Assembly (NCBI GenBank): GCA_030077755.1
Contig: JAQJZZ010000013.1
Span: 1,426,001 to 1,490,000, forward strand
Direction of reading: 5' to 3'
Length of the DNA stretch: 64,000 nt
Origin: Filosporella fistucella
Taxonomy: Eukaryota > Ascomycota > Leotiomycetes > Helotiales
The position numbers were made by a program, and so were the translations under genes. Shown here piece by piece: positions 23,543-35,118 of this stretch (the stretch's first letter is position 1; every line of letters starts with the position of its first letter). The notes beneath the pieces were generated by a model. It ran no database searches, was not told the DNA's origin, and saw only the letters and a program-made list of their open reading frames with translations.

Positions 23543-24526
23543 GTTTACCACAAGTTTTGGAGTTGTAGATAATTTTTGAATATTTTTATGTATATCCTCA
23601 TTCAAATCCTCAATCTCCAGGAGGATTCCAAAATTCTCATGTGCTCAACGCGGTGCGAGATCAGACAATCGCGGGGTCCTCAAGATTTCATCCCGTCTGC
23701 TGCATGCCGTCTTGATGACAAGGGTGGACCGGAGATTAGATGAAACATAGTTAATCCAATGTTTATGCTTACCATGGTACCGAAAATGGTATGGATAATT
23801 CCTTGATTTTGGTCCATGCCAGAAAGAAATTGCATACTACATCTCTATCGAGATCGCAATCAAGATTTCGGAGCGGAGAGGTTCGTCCGGTGAAGTTGGA
23901 GTGGATAGATTGAATTGGAAGTGCTACCTTGAATCGACAGCTTCGAATACAGGTTCCTATATTGTTTTATTGTATCCTTATTGCACCACGGGATTTCTGT
24001 CAAAGGTAAGAATGGATGAAGAAAGATAGGACAAAAAAAGGTAATCATGAGAAAGTGATGTTTGCAAAAGTTTGGTGCCGTTCTTCCACTAATAGAAACT
24101 GATAGCCAGTGCTTATGCATCTAGAACCGTTCGATTTGGAAGCTTCCAAAAAAAGTCGACGAGAAGTAAATTGCAATATTTGCAACAAAATGATGAAAAT
24201 GGAAGAATTAAGATGGTAGATATATCTGCATGTTCGACGAGGCGGCCAGAGGAGAATCAGAAGACAGATATCTGAGTTTGGAAAGCAGAGAGATGGATAT
24301 AATGGAAATTGTCTCCGATTCTCAGGGCTGACTCAATGTTGTGTGAATCTCGATGTCAGTAATTGAGGTCGTTTCGATAGGCAATTGATAAGTGATGAAG
24401 CCGTTCCTTGACATTGAAGAGGTTCATAGGTAAGCTCGGCATCTGAAGCAAACAACGCAAACATACCCCGAAATCCCGTTTCGGTGACAACTTTAACCAC
24501 ATCGAGGCAAAATATCCTCCTCCACC
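23543..24526. other. intergenic
   Basis: No recognisable gene. Short frames occur on both strands, including a 74-codon minus-strand frame at 24333-24557 that may belong with the weak candidate at 24527. Confidence 0.35.
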
Positions 24527-24871
24527 TTATCGCAGCTTTCTTGTCACCAACAACCACTCAGAAGCAGGCCAGTCTTGAGAATCCCACTCTCTCCTCGCGA
24601 TAATCCGCCATTTCTTTGGACAAACAATGACATCCAGCCCGAAGCTCCCCTTCTCGAAGGGCTGATGAGAGCTTGGAACTTCGGCATCTAGACCCAGCAA
24701 CAGAACAGCTTGCCCTCCCACTCCTCGAAATAAATACGAGTCAGCATTAGTTACACCAAAATTACATCCTGATTGGTCTCTGTACAGCTGTCTCCCAATC
24801 CAGCAATGGAATCCGCAATAAGCTGCGGCTCTGAGGATGAGGGGTTGGAGGGGTAGCTGAGAAGAAGGCAT
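24527..24871 (-). CDS. weak candidate hypothetical protein
   Basis: 114-codon minus-strand frame with no long frame opposite it and a TATATAA string (24869-24876 region) at its start. The product is Trp- and Cys-containing with no signal peptide or known motif. The frame may continue through an intron into 24333-24510. It would be divergent from the EutQ-like gene. Could be chance or part of a promoter transcript. Confidence 0.22.
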   Translation of the reverse strand: MPSSQLPLQPLILRAAAYCGFHCWIGRQLYRDQSGCNFGVTNADSYLFRGVGGQAVLLLGLDAEVPSSHQPFEKGSFGLDVIVCPKKWRIIARREWDSQDWPASEWLLVTRKLR

Positions 24872-25011
24872 ATATAACGATGTGCTGTTCTTGCACGAAG
24901 AAAGATATTGTATCCCACCTGCATACTTATCTTTCTATCAACCAGTCATCTGCAATATAAAGGTATGCCTCCCTCCAATTTCTATCTCAATCTGCCACAA
25001 CATAGCTAATC

Positions 25012-25526
25012 ATGGGTTCCTTTATCAGTAAAACCAAATCCTCAAAAGTCTCAACCCGAGAACCAAAAACCATGTCTGCAGCAGCATTCAAACACTTCTC
25101 CCAAGCTCAGACCGAGTTCAAGCCTCCATTGATTGCCAATGAGAATGCTTTCCTCGGCGATGTAGCTTCTTCTGAGTCTCTTGACCCAACATCACCCATC
25201 TCTGCCGGTTTCTATAGATTAGAGAAGGGAACTCCTCTTGTCTACGAGTACACATACCATGAGATGAAGATTATCGTCGATGGAGAGTTCGATATTAGTG
25301 ATGAGACTGGACAGAAGGTTCACGCTGTCAAGGGAGATGTGTTTTATTGTGAGTAGCGCGCTGCGGGAGATGTATAAATGCTGATAGAAATAGTCCCAAA
25401 GGGAAGCAAGATCACTTTCACTACTGAGACTTTTGGCTTGGGATTTTTCGTTGGACAGAGAAAGGTAAGTGATACTTGCACAATACAAGGATGAATACTG
25501 ATATTACAAAGGAGGGAGGTGCATAA
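25012..25526 (+). CDS. EutQ-like cupin protein
   Basis: Three exons (25012-25348, 25394-25464, 25512-25526) give 140 aa and all joins keep frame. The tiny last exon supplies EGGA and the stop. A second in-frame ATG at 25072 (MSAAAFKHF) could be the main start, since it begins where the conserved part begins. The core is a single cupin barrel: FYRLEKGTPLVYEYTYHEMKIIVDGEFDI, then GDVFYFPKGSKITFTT completed by the first splice, then LGFFVGQRK. The family is annotated from bacterial ethanolamine utilisation EutQ, but fungi have no Eut operon, so the substrate is unknown. The usual metal-binding His set is only partly present (YHEMK). The protein is short, as these fungal members are. A small cytosolic enzyme or sensor is likely. 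Confidence 0.82.
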
Positions 25527-26021
25527 ATGACTGGATTGGGGGTGTTTGGGTATAATTAATTGATATCACATGGAATTTCTACCATAAGTCCACGAGCACC
25601 GTGATCTACTTCACTCCTATGCGTGCCATGCTTTGTTGATTGCTTGTACCACAGAGTTGTCGAACCTGGTACCTGCATACTGTAGATGATCATGCAGCTG
25701 GTCGCCGCCACGCCCTATCTCTTACTTTTTCTTCCCTGCACATATATTTTCGTCACGCAGAGAAATAATTCAACCACCATCGCTTGCTACAACCACAATC
25801 CGCGCCCAGTTTCCCGCCTATTCCCCATAAGTGAGATGTCTCGTGGATGTCTAGATAGTCGGCCAACTTCGCTCCAAATAGAACCTACGAATTGAATTCG
25901 TGGCCCCAGCGTTTCCCTCGAGACATTTCGCTGCACGTCTCATAGGCCGTCCCGAGCCTGTAAAATATCCCAAACGACAACAAAGCTTGTGTCCCATCTC
26001 GCAGTGCAGAATTTGGCGATA
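25527..26021. other. convergent intergenic region
   Basis: Lies between two 3' ends and holds no credible gene. Confidence 0.4.
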
Positions 26022-27677
26022 TCACCATGATATCTTTGTTCGTCTTGTACTCGGCTCACTCATCGGACTATTCTTCTGCTCACAAGACATAAATGCTTCC
26101 CGATGCTCCAAATCAGCACTCCATCGCACATCCATTACTCTCGCCCATCCCGGCACAAACCCATCAATAGCATACGCCTCTTCAAGCCATTTCACCCATT
26201 GAATCATCCTCCCTGCACACCTACTATCCCATACTCCTTCTCTCCGATGCCATAATAGCATCATATGTATGATCTTCTCCCTAACTTTTCCCAGCCGACA
26301 TTTCATGCCAACTAACCAAAGTGGCATGATGAGTCTCGTGTCAAACGAGAATTTCGCTGACCGGACCTGAGATGGTTGCGGCATGTCGTTCAGAACTGCT
26401 TCGCTGAGATCTGCTATCTCACGATAAATCTCATTGTACTGATCGTGTACCATTTCGTCCTTCTCTAGAGCCGTTGCACCACCTGTATACGTAGCTAGAA
26501 GCGAAAGCTTCATTATAGCCCCCATGCGCGCCGGCATCCCAGCTGGAAGATTAGAGTAGAGAGGTTGAAACGCAGAAAACCACTGATGAAAACGATCCAC
26601 CAATTCTTGTCTCTCCGCCAGTACAGCCTGTAGATCAGGTAGAGATTCGAGATCCACATCCTCATATTTCATCATAAACGATCCAGTACTTCTAATCAGT
26701 CCCTGATGATACTTCATGGCCGTCCCCATATCAGTAAACCTTTCCGGCAAACTCCTGATCAATTTCTTGCCCTCACTCCCTAACATCGCCTTCGTATCTA
26801 CGGACCTCTCCTGCGTGAAAAACATTATCTGAAACGCAACTCTACAGAAGATCTGTACGAGCCCATCATCAATGATATTCGGTGCTGGTGAGAGCCCTTC
26901 AAACACTTCCCCTTCACGCTCATAATTCCTCTTCCACTGCTGAATAATCCTTACTCCGGATTGTACCTGCAAAACCGCATTCTGAAGATTTCCCGTCCAT
27001 GACTCAAAACAGAAAATGAGGAGACAATTCAACAATGCCATCTTAACGTCTGCTACTTCCTCTGCAGCGCGCTCGCGCATGCATTTGATAGCTTTGGAGT
27101 ACTGCTGTAATGCTATATGATGATGTGTATCTGCTTTTAGTACATTATCTGAGCTGTCTAAAGACAATGCATCGAAATTGAATATCACTTCCGATGTCTT
27201 GTCCAGGGCTCCGATGGCGACTATTGCGTGTCTGATAGAGGAATGGGAGTGGCAGAATTGGAGAAGAGTTTGACGGGTAGAGTTATCGAAGGCGGGTAAG
27301 ATCTCGAAGCCAGTTCGGGAGCAGAAGAGATTGAAGTATTGGTGTTCTTCTGCGTTTGCGAAGGGAGATTTGATGACTGGGAGAGGAATCCTTGGGGGAG
27401 TGGGTTTGGGAACTACTTTGGGCTTTATAGGTCGTTTGGTTTTGGATTTGGGAGGAATCTCTGGTGGGTAGCCATCGCATACAACGCCGAACGTGATACA
27501 CCGTCGACAGATGGGTTTCTCTTCTCCGCATTTTACTCTCCGGATTCTATTGACGTCAATACAGCTCACGAATGATTGCAGGTCAGCTGATGCTTACTTG
27601 CACGTCAAACAACCAGATTTGACTTTTGGCCCTTTCTTCCTCTGCCTCCTCGGCCTCGTCTCCTGTTCATCCGCCAT
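26022..27677 (-). CDS. Zn2Cys6 transcription factor with fungal-specific regulatory domain
   Basis: Two exons, 27677-27598 and 27546-26022 (intron 51 bp), give 534 aa. The intron cuts the zinc cluster. Joined, it reads GCLTCKIRRVKC then CRRCITFGVVC, a complete six-cysteine binuclear cluster with the basic loop, preceded by a Lys/Arg-rich tail (RRQRKKGPKVKSG). A proline-rich linker follows (about residues 55-90), then a mostly helical region of the Fungal_trans_2 type, with FFTQERS and a C-terminal segment of the form MIQWVKWLEEAYAIDGFVPG. It binds DNA in the nucleus. Target genes are unknown. The divergent P450 gene starts 870 bases away and is the obvious first candidate, but that is only position. 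Confidence 0.9.
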
Positions 27678-28548
27678 CGTGTTTGATGAGCAGCTGGTCG
27701 GTGCAGCGGCGAAGCAGACACGAAATAAAGTTTCGAGATCTTTCAGCCCTACCTAGCATTGAGTTTGTTGGAGGGGCACATAAGATATTAAATGTGCTCA
27801 GGCCCCGGAGATTGGCGTACTCGTAAAGCTTAGCCAATAATGACGCTTCTCGGAGGATATGCCGAGAGAAGCACCAAATCTGTTTAATGCCGCTGTGCGC
27901 CGAAGCTTGTCCTTTTCCCGCTTGGAATTGCCGTTCAAAAATCTGGCTCTAATTGCTCCGAGAGTGGATTGAGAGATGACAATTTAGCTATCTGTCGAGT
28001 TGCTTGTTCTGTAACACGCCGTGATTGAACGTCTCCACAAAGATTGGCATTAACATGGTAACCGAAATCGTTTTTGATGCCCCTTATCATCAAATAAAGA
28101 GGTCGATGTCGAGGGACATTTATCTTCATGATTCTTCGTGGTTGCATTCTAGCAATAATCTAAGGAGATGTGTTAATGCTATTATCCAGTGAGTTGCTCC
28201 CTCTCTTCTTGTCCCTTCGTTTTCCTGGTTGTTGCCTCCACTAATGACGCACTATCTGATTGCTGACAGGTATTGTGGAGAAAGACCACGAGATGAAGAC
28301 CGCAAGGTTTCCACTATTAATTGCTGATTTGTCTACAGGCAGTTTATTCGTTGCCATCATGGATACTACTTTTGGACATCTTAAGGCGGAGAGAGACCTC
28401 CCCACCTCGAGTCACGTGTAAAGTCATGTCTGTGGCGTTCATCCCATTCTTGATGGTATCTCACTATGCTGCATAAGTGGGCATTTCGAATACCTTTGTC
28501 TTAAGTGGATGATTCCGATGGTGTCGAGGTCAAGAACTTTCATCGTCT
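27678..28548. promoter_or_regulatory. divergent promoter between the Zn2Cys6 factor and P450
   Basis: Both start codons face away from this 870-base stretch. No coding frame of note is present. I saw no paired CGG triplets spaced as a clear zinc-cluster site. Confidence 0.4.
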
Positions 28549-30265
28549 TTGATGTGGTTAAGTAGACACAATATGCTTGAACCCTTGGACTCTTCCTTGC
28601 CAGGCGGCAATATCATTTTACTCCTCTTCATTTTTGGCACTGGCTTGATTGTATGGTGCGTTTCACAAAACTTCCTCCAACTACGGGCCCTTCCCGGTCC
28701 GAAGAGCTATGCTATCACCAAATGGCGTTTGGCATACGACGATTGGAAGGGAACTCGGACGAGAACAATCAACACACTCCATCAGACTTATGGTCCGGTA
28801 GTTCGGATTGGGCCTAACGAGATTTCATTCAACAGTCTCACAGCTTTAAAACAAATTTATGGAGCAGGAAGCGGTTTCGAGCGAACGTCTTTCTATCGAA
28901 TGTTTGATGTCTACGGTCATCAGAATCTCTTCACCTATGCCAGTGTAAAGGCACATGCCGACCGAAAGAAGCTGTTGAATCATGCGTACTCCAAGTCGAG
29001 TATACTCAAGGTTTCAGCACCCGCTGTCGAGAAGAAAGTCTGGGAGTACATGGAATTGCTTGAGAAAGATCCGAAAGTGGCGAGCGAGACCTTTTCAAGC
29101 TTGCACTATTACTCACTTGATAATATTACGCACTTTCTCTATGGAGACGAATTTGGTGGCACATCAGCTTTGACCGGTTCATCGTCTGATAGGAAGATGC
29201 TAGATGATGTTTTGGATCCTGCTCGACGGAAATTAGCATGGTTTGCCGCTCATCTACCACGTTATACGAAGTGGTTGATGTCCAGAAATGGAATATCTGA
29301 AAAAATTGTCGCTTCTCTTGGATTACTCCCAATGCAGAAGCCAACCGTGTACACGGGTATCCGAAACCACGCTTTATCTGCGTTTGAGCAATTTTCAGCC
29401 AGCTCTGGCGAACTAAAGGCTACATCAAAGACTACCACTATCATTGGGAGGCTGTGGGATAGTCATGTCTCCCAAAAGTCCGGTGGGATGAAAGACATGG
29501 AAATTGCCTCCGAAGCAGCTGATCACCTACTTGCTGGGGTCGATACGACGAGCGACACACTCATGTTCCTTATTTGGGCTCTTTCTCTTCCAGAAAATGC
29601 AAAATACCAAAATAAGTTGGTTGAAGAAGTCCGAGCAATGTCCAGTTCGATGCTTGATGGCCGTGGTATACCGACAGCGGATGCAACAGGAAAATTGTCA
29701 TACTTGGATGCTGTCATCAAAGAAACTTTGAGATTGTACTCACCTTTGCCTGCTTCAGAGCCAAGGAGTCTGCCAGTAGATACTGTTATTGACGGATACA
29801 GCATACCTGCCGGCACCATTGTGAGCATGTCACCGTATTCCCTTCACCGAAATGCCGATGTATTTCCTAACCCACTGGTCTTTAATCCTGAAAGGTGGCT
29901 TGGTGATGCAAAAGAAGTTGCAGAGATGAAGAAATGGTTTTGGGCATTCTCAAGCGGTGGAAGGATGTGTATTGGGATCCAGTGAGTGTCGATACTTTCG
30001 ATGTGGGATGTGCTAATATGTTCAGTTTGGCGATGGCAGAAATGACGACTTTGACAGCCGCGATCTATCGCATGTATCAGACAAAGGTAAAAGCTGGAAC
30101 AGAGGAAGTATCTCCTGGAATCACCAGTCGATTTGAGGTTTTTTACGACGAGTCGAAGCCAAGAATGAAGGTGTGTGTATTTTTTTTTTCTTGGCATGCG
30201 TACATTGTTGACAATTCGCGCAGGAACACGAATGTTTCATTGATTTCCAGAAGGATGGAAATTAG
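28549..30265 (+). CDS. cytochrome P450 monooxygenase
   Basis: Three exons (28549-29981, 30026-30170, 30224-30265) give 539 aa, in frame throughout. An N-terminal membrane anchor is visible (about 20-40: NIILLLFIFGTGLIVW), then the Pro-rich hinge LRALPGPKSY. Family motifs in order: VRIGPNEISF, the I-helix oxygen site AGVDTTSD, the K-helix KETLRL (ExxR), FNPERWL, and the haem loop FSSGGRMCIG with the haem-ligand Cys474. The first intron lies directly after this loop and restores GIHLAMAE. A class II microsomal enzyme at the ER, needing a P450 reductase. The substrate is unknown. The general look is of fungal CYPs acting on aromatic, fatty or secondary metabolites. No polyketide, peptide or terpene synthase lies nearby in the window. 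Confidence 0.93.
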
Positions 30266-30392
30266 AATATAGAAAGGCCTCCCAGAAATATTGACATGTT
30301 CCAATATCTCCATGAACGCTAATCCATGTCCAAACTTCACGTGCTTATGTGGTGGAAAAACCTCTATATACACCTGTCAACGGAAATCGCCC

Positions 30393-31232
30393 CTACCACT
30401 CTGGTGCTAAAGCCTTATCCCTTCCATTAGGCTCATACCCCTCGCTCCTCGACTCCTCCAACCTCTTCTCCGTTCCTTTCTCAACCAATTTCAACAACCC
30501 GTCTCCGTGTTCGACGCTCTCAATTCTCTCCCTATAAACCCTGTAAAGACCCGGCATCCTCGCCACATCCTGTACACAATAATCTCTCATTTCCTTTTTG
30601 AGTGGCCTCTCATTGAAAACCTCATATTTGCCTCCAATCTCGGGAGCAAACAATTTCCTCCCACTATCCTTGACATCTTCCCAGTCTTTCTTTTCTTCCT
30701 TCGACATGTCGCCATCTAGACGAATGCATTTCGCCAGGCCAAATACGACTCGGTATTTAGAGAGATCCTCATTTGGTTTTCGTCGTGCAACACGGCTTGC
30801 ATGGCTCATGAGTTGGAGATCGGTGACGCATTGCAATCTGATGCCGAATAAGGCGAATAAGGCGTCTGAATCGTTTCGTACGTCAAAGATGACTTTTCTT
30901 ATTGTTTGAGACTCGAGGATTTGCTGAAATGTCTGAGATTTGGTACGGAAATCAGGGAGTGCAGATGTAGTTAAAGGGGTCGTAAATGCTGAGAAGCCGA
31001 GAGTAGTGATATCGATTAGATATACAGTATCAGGTCTCAAGCTTCTTGTATCGTGAACAAGGAGGGTTAGGATTGATATTGACCCATGTCGACAAAGATT
31101 AATGCCTTCAAGGTCGATGAAGAGAATTTTGAAGCCCGACGAAATGTCGTCATTGATATCTTGAAGGAAGAGTTGAAGCGTCTCGTCCGAGTCCACTAGG
31201 ATGCTTGAATCTGGAGAGCTGGTTGAAGACAT
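30393..31232 (-). CDS. 3'-5' exonuclease domain protein (DEDDy, EXD1-like)
   Basis: Single exon, 279 aa, start at 31232. Motifs of the RNase D/WRN-type exonuclease fold are visible: Exo I FIDLEG (Asp and Glu), Exo II in VIFDVRNDSDAL (Asp), and Exo III YCVQDVARM (Tyr and Asp), so the full DEDDy set is present. The C-terminal 40 residues are charged and probably disordered. Related fungal and animal proteins (EXD1-like) act on RNA or bind RNA in silencing pathways. For this one only the fold and the intact catalytic set are evident. It is tail-to-tail with the P450 gene (127 bases apart) and divergent from the ankyrin gene. An RdRP lies 8 kb away, but there is no evidence for a functional link. 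Confidence 0.88.
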   Translation of the reverse strand: MSSTSSPDSSILVDSDETLQLFLQDINDDISSGFKILFIDLEGINLCRHGSISILTLLVHDTRSLRPDTVYLIDITTLGFSAFTTPLTTSALPDFRTKSQTFQQILESQTIRKVIFDVRNDSDALFALFGIRLQCVTDLQLMSHASRVARRKPNEDLSKYRVVFGLAKCIRLDGDMSKEEKKDWEDVKDSGRKLFAPEIGGKYEVFNERPLKKEMRDYCVQDVARMPGLYRVYRERIESVEHGDGLLKLVEKGTEKRLEESRSEGYEPNGRDKALAPEW

Positions 31233-31646
31233 CTAAGCTATTCCGTCAGATGTTAGCTCGATGCTGGATCCCGACTTTTTTCACGACTTCTGGGATGTTC
31301 AAACCTCACAGTGCGGGGTAGATGCGGGTAAAGAGGGTGTTATATCACATGATGTGCACAATATTCCATATTTTGGATTGCCTTGATAAATTTACTCTCG
31401 CCTTTTTGAGTGTATATTCACTTAGCCTCTAAGTATTGGCGTTGACGAGAAAATAATTTCTGTTGCAATTGAGTAAACAAAAATCTCTCGAAATTTTAAG
31501 GTCACGGATCCACTATCTTCACCTTTCGCCTGCGTAATTTTAGATCAGATTCATTCTCGAGGAGAGAAATAGCCACACTCTAAAAGCTTTTCAGTTGAGG
31601 GGGTTACGATCTGCTGCTTGGATGCAACGCAATCTCAACAGCTAGG

Positions 31647-31655
31647 TATATAAAA
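31647..31655 (+). promoter_or_regulatory. TATA box of the ankyrin gene
   Basis: TATATAAAA about 56 bases before the start codon at 31711. Confidence 0.5.
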
Positions 31656-31710
31656 CATCTACGAGACTTCCTCATCACCTTCAAATAATCTCGATCGGTT
31701 CCACTTCGCA

Positions 31711-33404
31711 ATGGAGGCCGAAAATGCACGGAGTTGCATTTCATATGAGTATACCCCACTTCACATCGCTTGTGGATTTGATCCAGATATATTGCCAGAT
31801 TTTGAAGCAGCTAAGAAAGCCATTGACGAAGACCCAGGATCTATCAACGCCTATACTGGGAATACGATCTATACAGCATTACATATGGCAACTTGTTCTG
31901 GTTCTCTCGAAATCGTAAAGTTGCTTCTGAAGCACGGAGCGGATGTAGAGAAAGTGGGAGAAAGAGGGGAGACAGCACTGGGTATCGCGATAGAGAATGA
32001 CCATCGAAAAATGGTGGCATGTTTGATTGAAGAGATGCAATTGAGAGGAATGACGAATGATGAGATCATAAACTACAGTAACAATTTCCACGAAGACACT
32101 GTATTTCATCTTGCGGCTTCGAATAGTCTTTTAGAGCTGTTGCAATGGCTGCTCGACACTCTTGGGCGGTCACATTTGGAAGCCAGGGATATGTTTGGGA
32201 TGACAGTGTTGATGGCGGCCTGTCAATGGAATAATCATGATATGCAAACTTCCCCAGTGCTTTGGTCGGTTCATGCCCGAAGTCTCATATTGTCTACACT
32301 TTCCAAATGCAGGACCATTTCAGCATCCAGAGGTCAAAGTGTGCTACCTGGAGGGGGTATGATATCATATTCCGTCTTGGGGCTACATTTTCGTTCACAG
32401 CTTGTCATTCTGCTCATTCTGATAAGATTCTTAGGGGTCAAAAAAGATCTGATGTTTTCGAATTTCTTCTTCATGAAGGCGCCGATCCATTAGTCAGAGA
32501 TTCTGCAGAAAAAACCATTCTCCATCACCTCGCCACTTTTCACGAAGGAGCGGTTGCGATTGCTAGGGAAATGTTACGACGGGGTGTTGACATACATGCC
32601 AAATGTACTGCGACAAGAATCGAGGACCTTGTGTCTGGTGGGCAAGGCTTAACTGCCCTACACGTTGCTTGCAAGTCATGGGCGATAGACATGATACCAC
32701 TACTTCTTTCCGAAGGGGCTGATCCAACGCTGCAAGATGATTATCAACGCACACCTTTACATCTAGTAGCATCTAGATGGGGGACTTCCCATACATATTC
32801 TGAAAAATCAGATACAGTTCCAGTGATAGTTGCCAAATTTCTGCTAGATGCTGCTCCGGAAATAGTTGATGTACGTGATTATGAAGGCAACACAGCTCTC
32901 CTTGCTGCCGCGAAGAATATCGACATTTTGTTTTCAACCGTTCAGTTGTTGCATCAGCGAGGAGGAAATATCACAGCAACGAACAGCAAGAGAGAGAGCG
33001 CTCTTCATCTCGCTGTCACGATTCGTGGTGACGGAGCCAAGCCATGTCTGAGTGCGATGGTAAAATATCTTGTGGAAAATGGGGTGGCCATAGAAGCAAG
33101 AGACAATTTCGGCGCGACACCTTTGTTCCGGGCATGTGTATCTAACTCAATTGGCGGAGTGAAGGGCCTCCTCGAAAAAGGTGCAAACGTCAATGCAAGA
33201 TGCCATAAATTTGGCTTTGGACAGACGCCACTGCATATGGCATACTCGAAGGGCTTCAAAGATACAATTGGAAAGGTGTTACTTGAGTATGGTGCTGATC
33301 CAGAATTGAGAGATCAGCGAGGCATGACACCAAATGATCTCGTTCCACTCCCAAAAGCAGACATGGGAAGGGGCCGGGGAAGAGGGTATTCAACCAGAGA
33401 ATGA
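31711..33404 (+). CDS. ankyrin-repeat protein
   Basis: Two exons, 31711-32356 and 32401-33404, give 549 aa. Removing the 44-base intron (GTATGA...TTCACAG) joins two overlapping frames exactly. Ankyrin repeats run almost end to end: TPLHIACG, ALHMATCSGSLEIVKLLLKH, VFHLAASNSLLELLQWLL, TALHVACKS, TPLHLVASRWG, SALHLAVT, ATPLFRACVS and TPLHMAYSKG, each followed by the usual GAD loop. One stretch (about residues 180-220) just before the join lacks repeat character, so a second or longer intron there is possible. No other domain is seen. A protein-binding scaffold. Stand-alone ankyrin proteins are frequent in ascomycetes and often unplaced. The last 12 residues are Gly/Arg-rich. Confidence 0.85.
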
Positions 33405-33952
33405 TAGTTACGACCAAAAGATGAGCAGGCTGCCCACTAAAGATAATCAAGAACCGACTTGCTGGGGAAAAGCTAGTCCCCTCTTAAAAATATTTGTAGA
33501 TTGACAACATAACAAAATAATAAAAGTACCATAGAAAGCGGAAGGCTTTTCAAAAGCAAATTGTTCTCGCCTTCTTATAATATATATTATAGGTGCGGAA
33601 GTTGGCTCTAGATCAATCTTCAATCACTTTGGTATATTCGGTGTGACGTTTATTGATTCAAGGGGGAAGCAGGAGAATCTAGAAAGCGACCATAATCTGA
33701 AGGCTCTTGAAGCGGCCATTGAATGCCGTACCAGAATATTGACTTCGAAAGTGTGAATCAGGGGATTATTAAAATACGCCTGTTCGGCCAAAAGTCGCCG
33801 AAGAAATGTCTCCGGGTTTGTCACGACGCGCCTCGTTTTCGGCTTTCGCGACTCGCGCCGGCCTCATTCCAGTTAACTCGAAGTCAAAAAACAAACTATG
33901 TGGAATCGAATTCTTTTATATATATGACTAAAATTCATCTACCAAATTCAAG
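33405..33952. other. intergenic between ankyrin and DUF924 genes
   Basis: No coding frame recognised. A TATATATA string at about 33917-33925 lies just ahead of the next start and may be its TATA element. Confidence 0.4.
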
Positions 33953-34778
33953 ATGAGGCCTTACAATATCAGTTCTGCTCTTCAGAAGGTTGGTTCCGTT
34001 CACAGCCGTTGACGTCAGGTGAAATCTAATGCTTTTAGGTTCTCGGCTTTCAAGCTGCCTTCAGGTCTACATTCAACTTCCAAACTTACAGAGCAATGTC
34101 TGTCTCTACGATGGAGACCGATGTCAATCGCACTCTTTCTTATGTATGTGACGCCCTTCAAGCTTGTTCTGCTAGTCTTTTGCTCAAGCCAGACATTGTC
34201 CCACGTGATTTCAATTCTGATTGGTACAGTGGTTCGACGGCGAGAATCCCCAGAAGAAATGGTTTGCGGGAGGTCCTCAAGTCGACGCCGAAATCAAAGA
34301 AAATTTCGGATCTCTAATTGAGAAAGCACGGGCATCAGAACTATCTTCATGGACCGTGAATCCGAGAGGGACACTCGCTCTGATTGTTCTCCTGGATCAA
34401 TTCTCACGAAACATCTATCGAGGAAAAGCAGAGGCATTCAGTGCTGACCCATTGGCTCTCGAAATAGCTACTATGGCTATCGCAAAGCGATTCGATCGCG
34501 AAGTACCTCAAATTCAGCAAAGCTTCTTTTACTTGCCCATGATGCACAGCGAGACTCTTATTGCTCAAGTCGCGGTCATAGCCCTCTACGAATCACTGGT
34601 GGCACGCTGCGAGGACCCTGAGATCAAGAAGCACATGCAAATGTCTGTTGAATTTGGAGAGAAGCATCGTGATTGCATTTTAAAGTTCGGCCGATTTCCG
34701 TCAAGAAATGAAGCCCTTGGAAGGTTTTCAACCCCAGAGGAGATTGAGTACCTGAAGGAGCATCCATCTGGTTTCTGA
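33953..34778 (+). CDS. DUF924 family protein with likely mitochondrial presequence
   Basis: Three exons: 33953-33988, 34039-34143 and 34230-34778, giving 229 aa in frame. The last splice restores the family's start motif as NRTLSYWFDGENPQKKWF. Other DUF924 hallmarks follow: SWTVNPRGTLALIVLLDQFS then RNIYRGKA, FSADPLALEIA, SFFYLPMMHSE and FGRFPSRNEALGR, so the family's usual length (about 185 aa core) is complete. Exons 1-2 add an N-terminus with Arg, Ser, Phe and Gln but no acidic residues (MRPYNISSALQKVLGFQAAF), typical of a mitochondrial leader. A shorter form could start at 34096. DUF924 is an all-helical, TPR-like fold found in bacteria and fungi. Its biochemical function is not established. 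Confidence 0.9.
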
Positions 34779-35118
34779 TGGAGGGCAGATAATACCAAAT
34801 CTGCATTGATGTCACGTGGTGGAATTGAATCACATCGCCCTGTATCGGACAGACGATCATCATAGTAATGGCAGATGGCTCTTACATTGGTTCTGGCTGT
34901 ATCTCTTAGTGAAGTATACTCGGTACTTGGGGCTCGCAGGCTAAATCCTTAAGGCGGTTGCAATGTATCCCCAACGGCAATTAAGGTGTAATATATTTTC
35001 AGATTATTATACGCGAGAAAATGCGGGGCATGTTGCAGTGCCGTGGCTTTTATAATATCAACATTTCTCAAAAAGTTGATATCCATCTTCTGATTGTGGG
35101 GAAAGTTGTCCTGCGATC
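34779..35118. promoter_or_regulatory. promoter region of the GH115 gene
   Basis: No gene here. A TTATAATA string at about 35049-35056 lies some 65 bases before the GH115 start and may be its TATA element. Confidence 0.35.

Noticed and set aside
32262..32400. Start of the second ankyrin frame taken as a separate gene
   Set aside because: A 44-base intron joins it in frame with the upstream ankyrin exon, making one gene.
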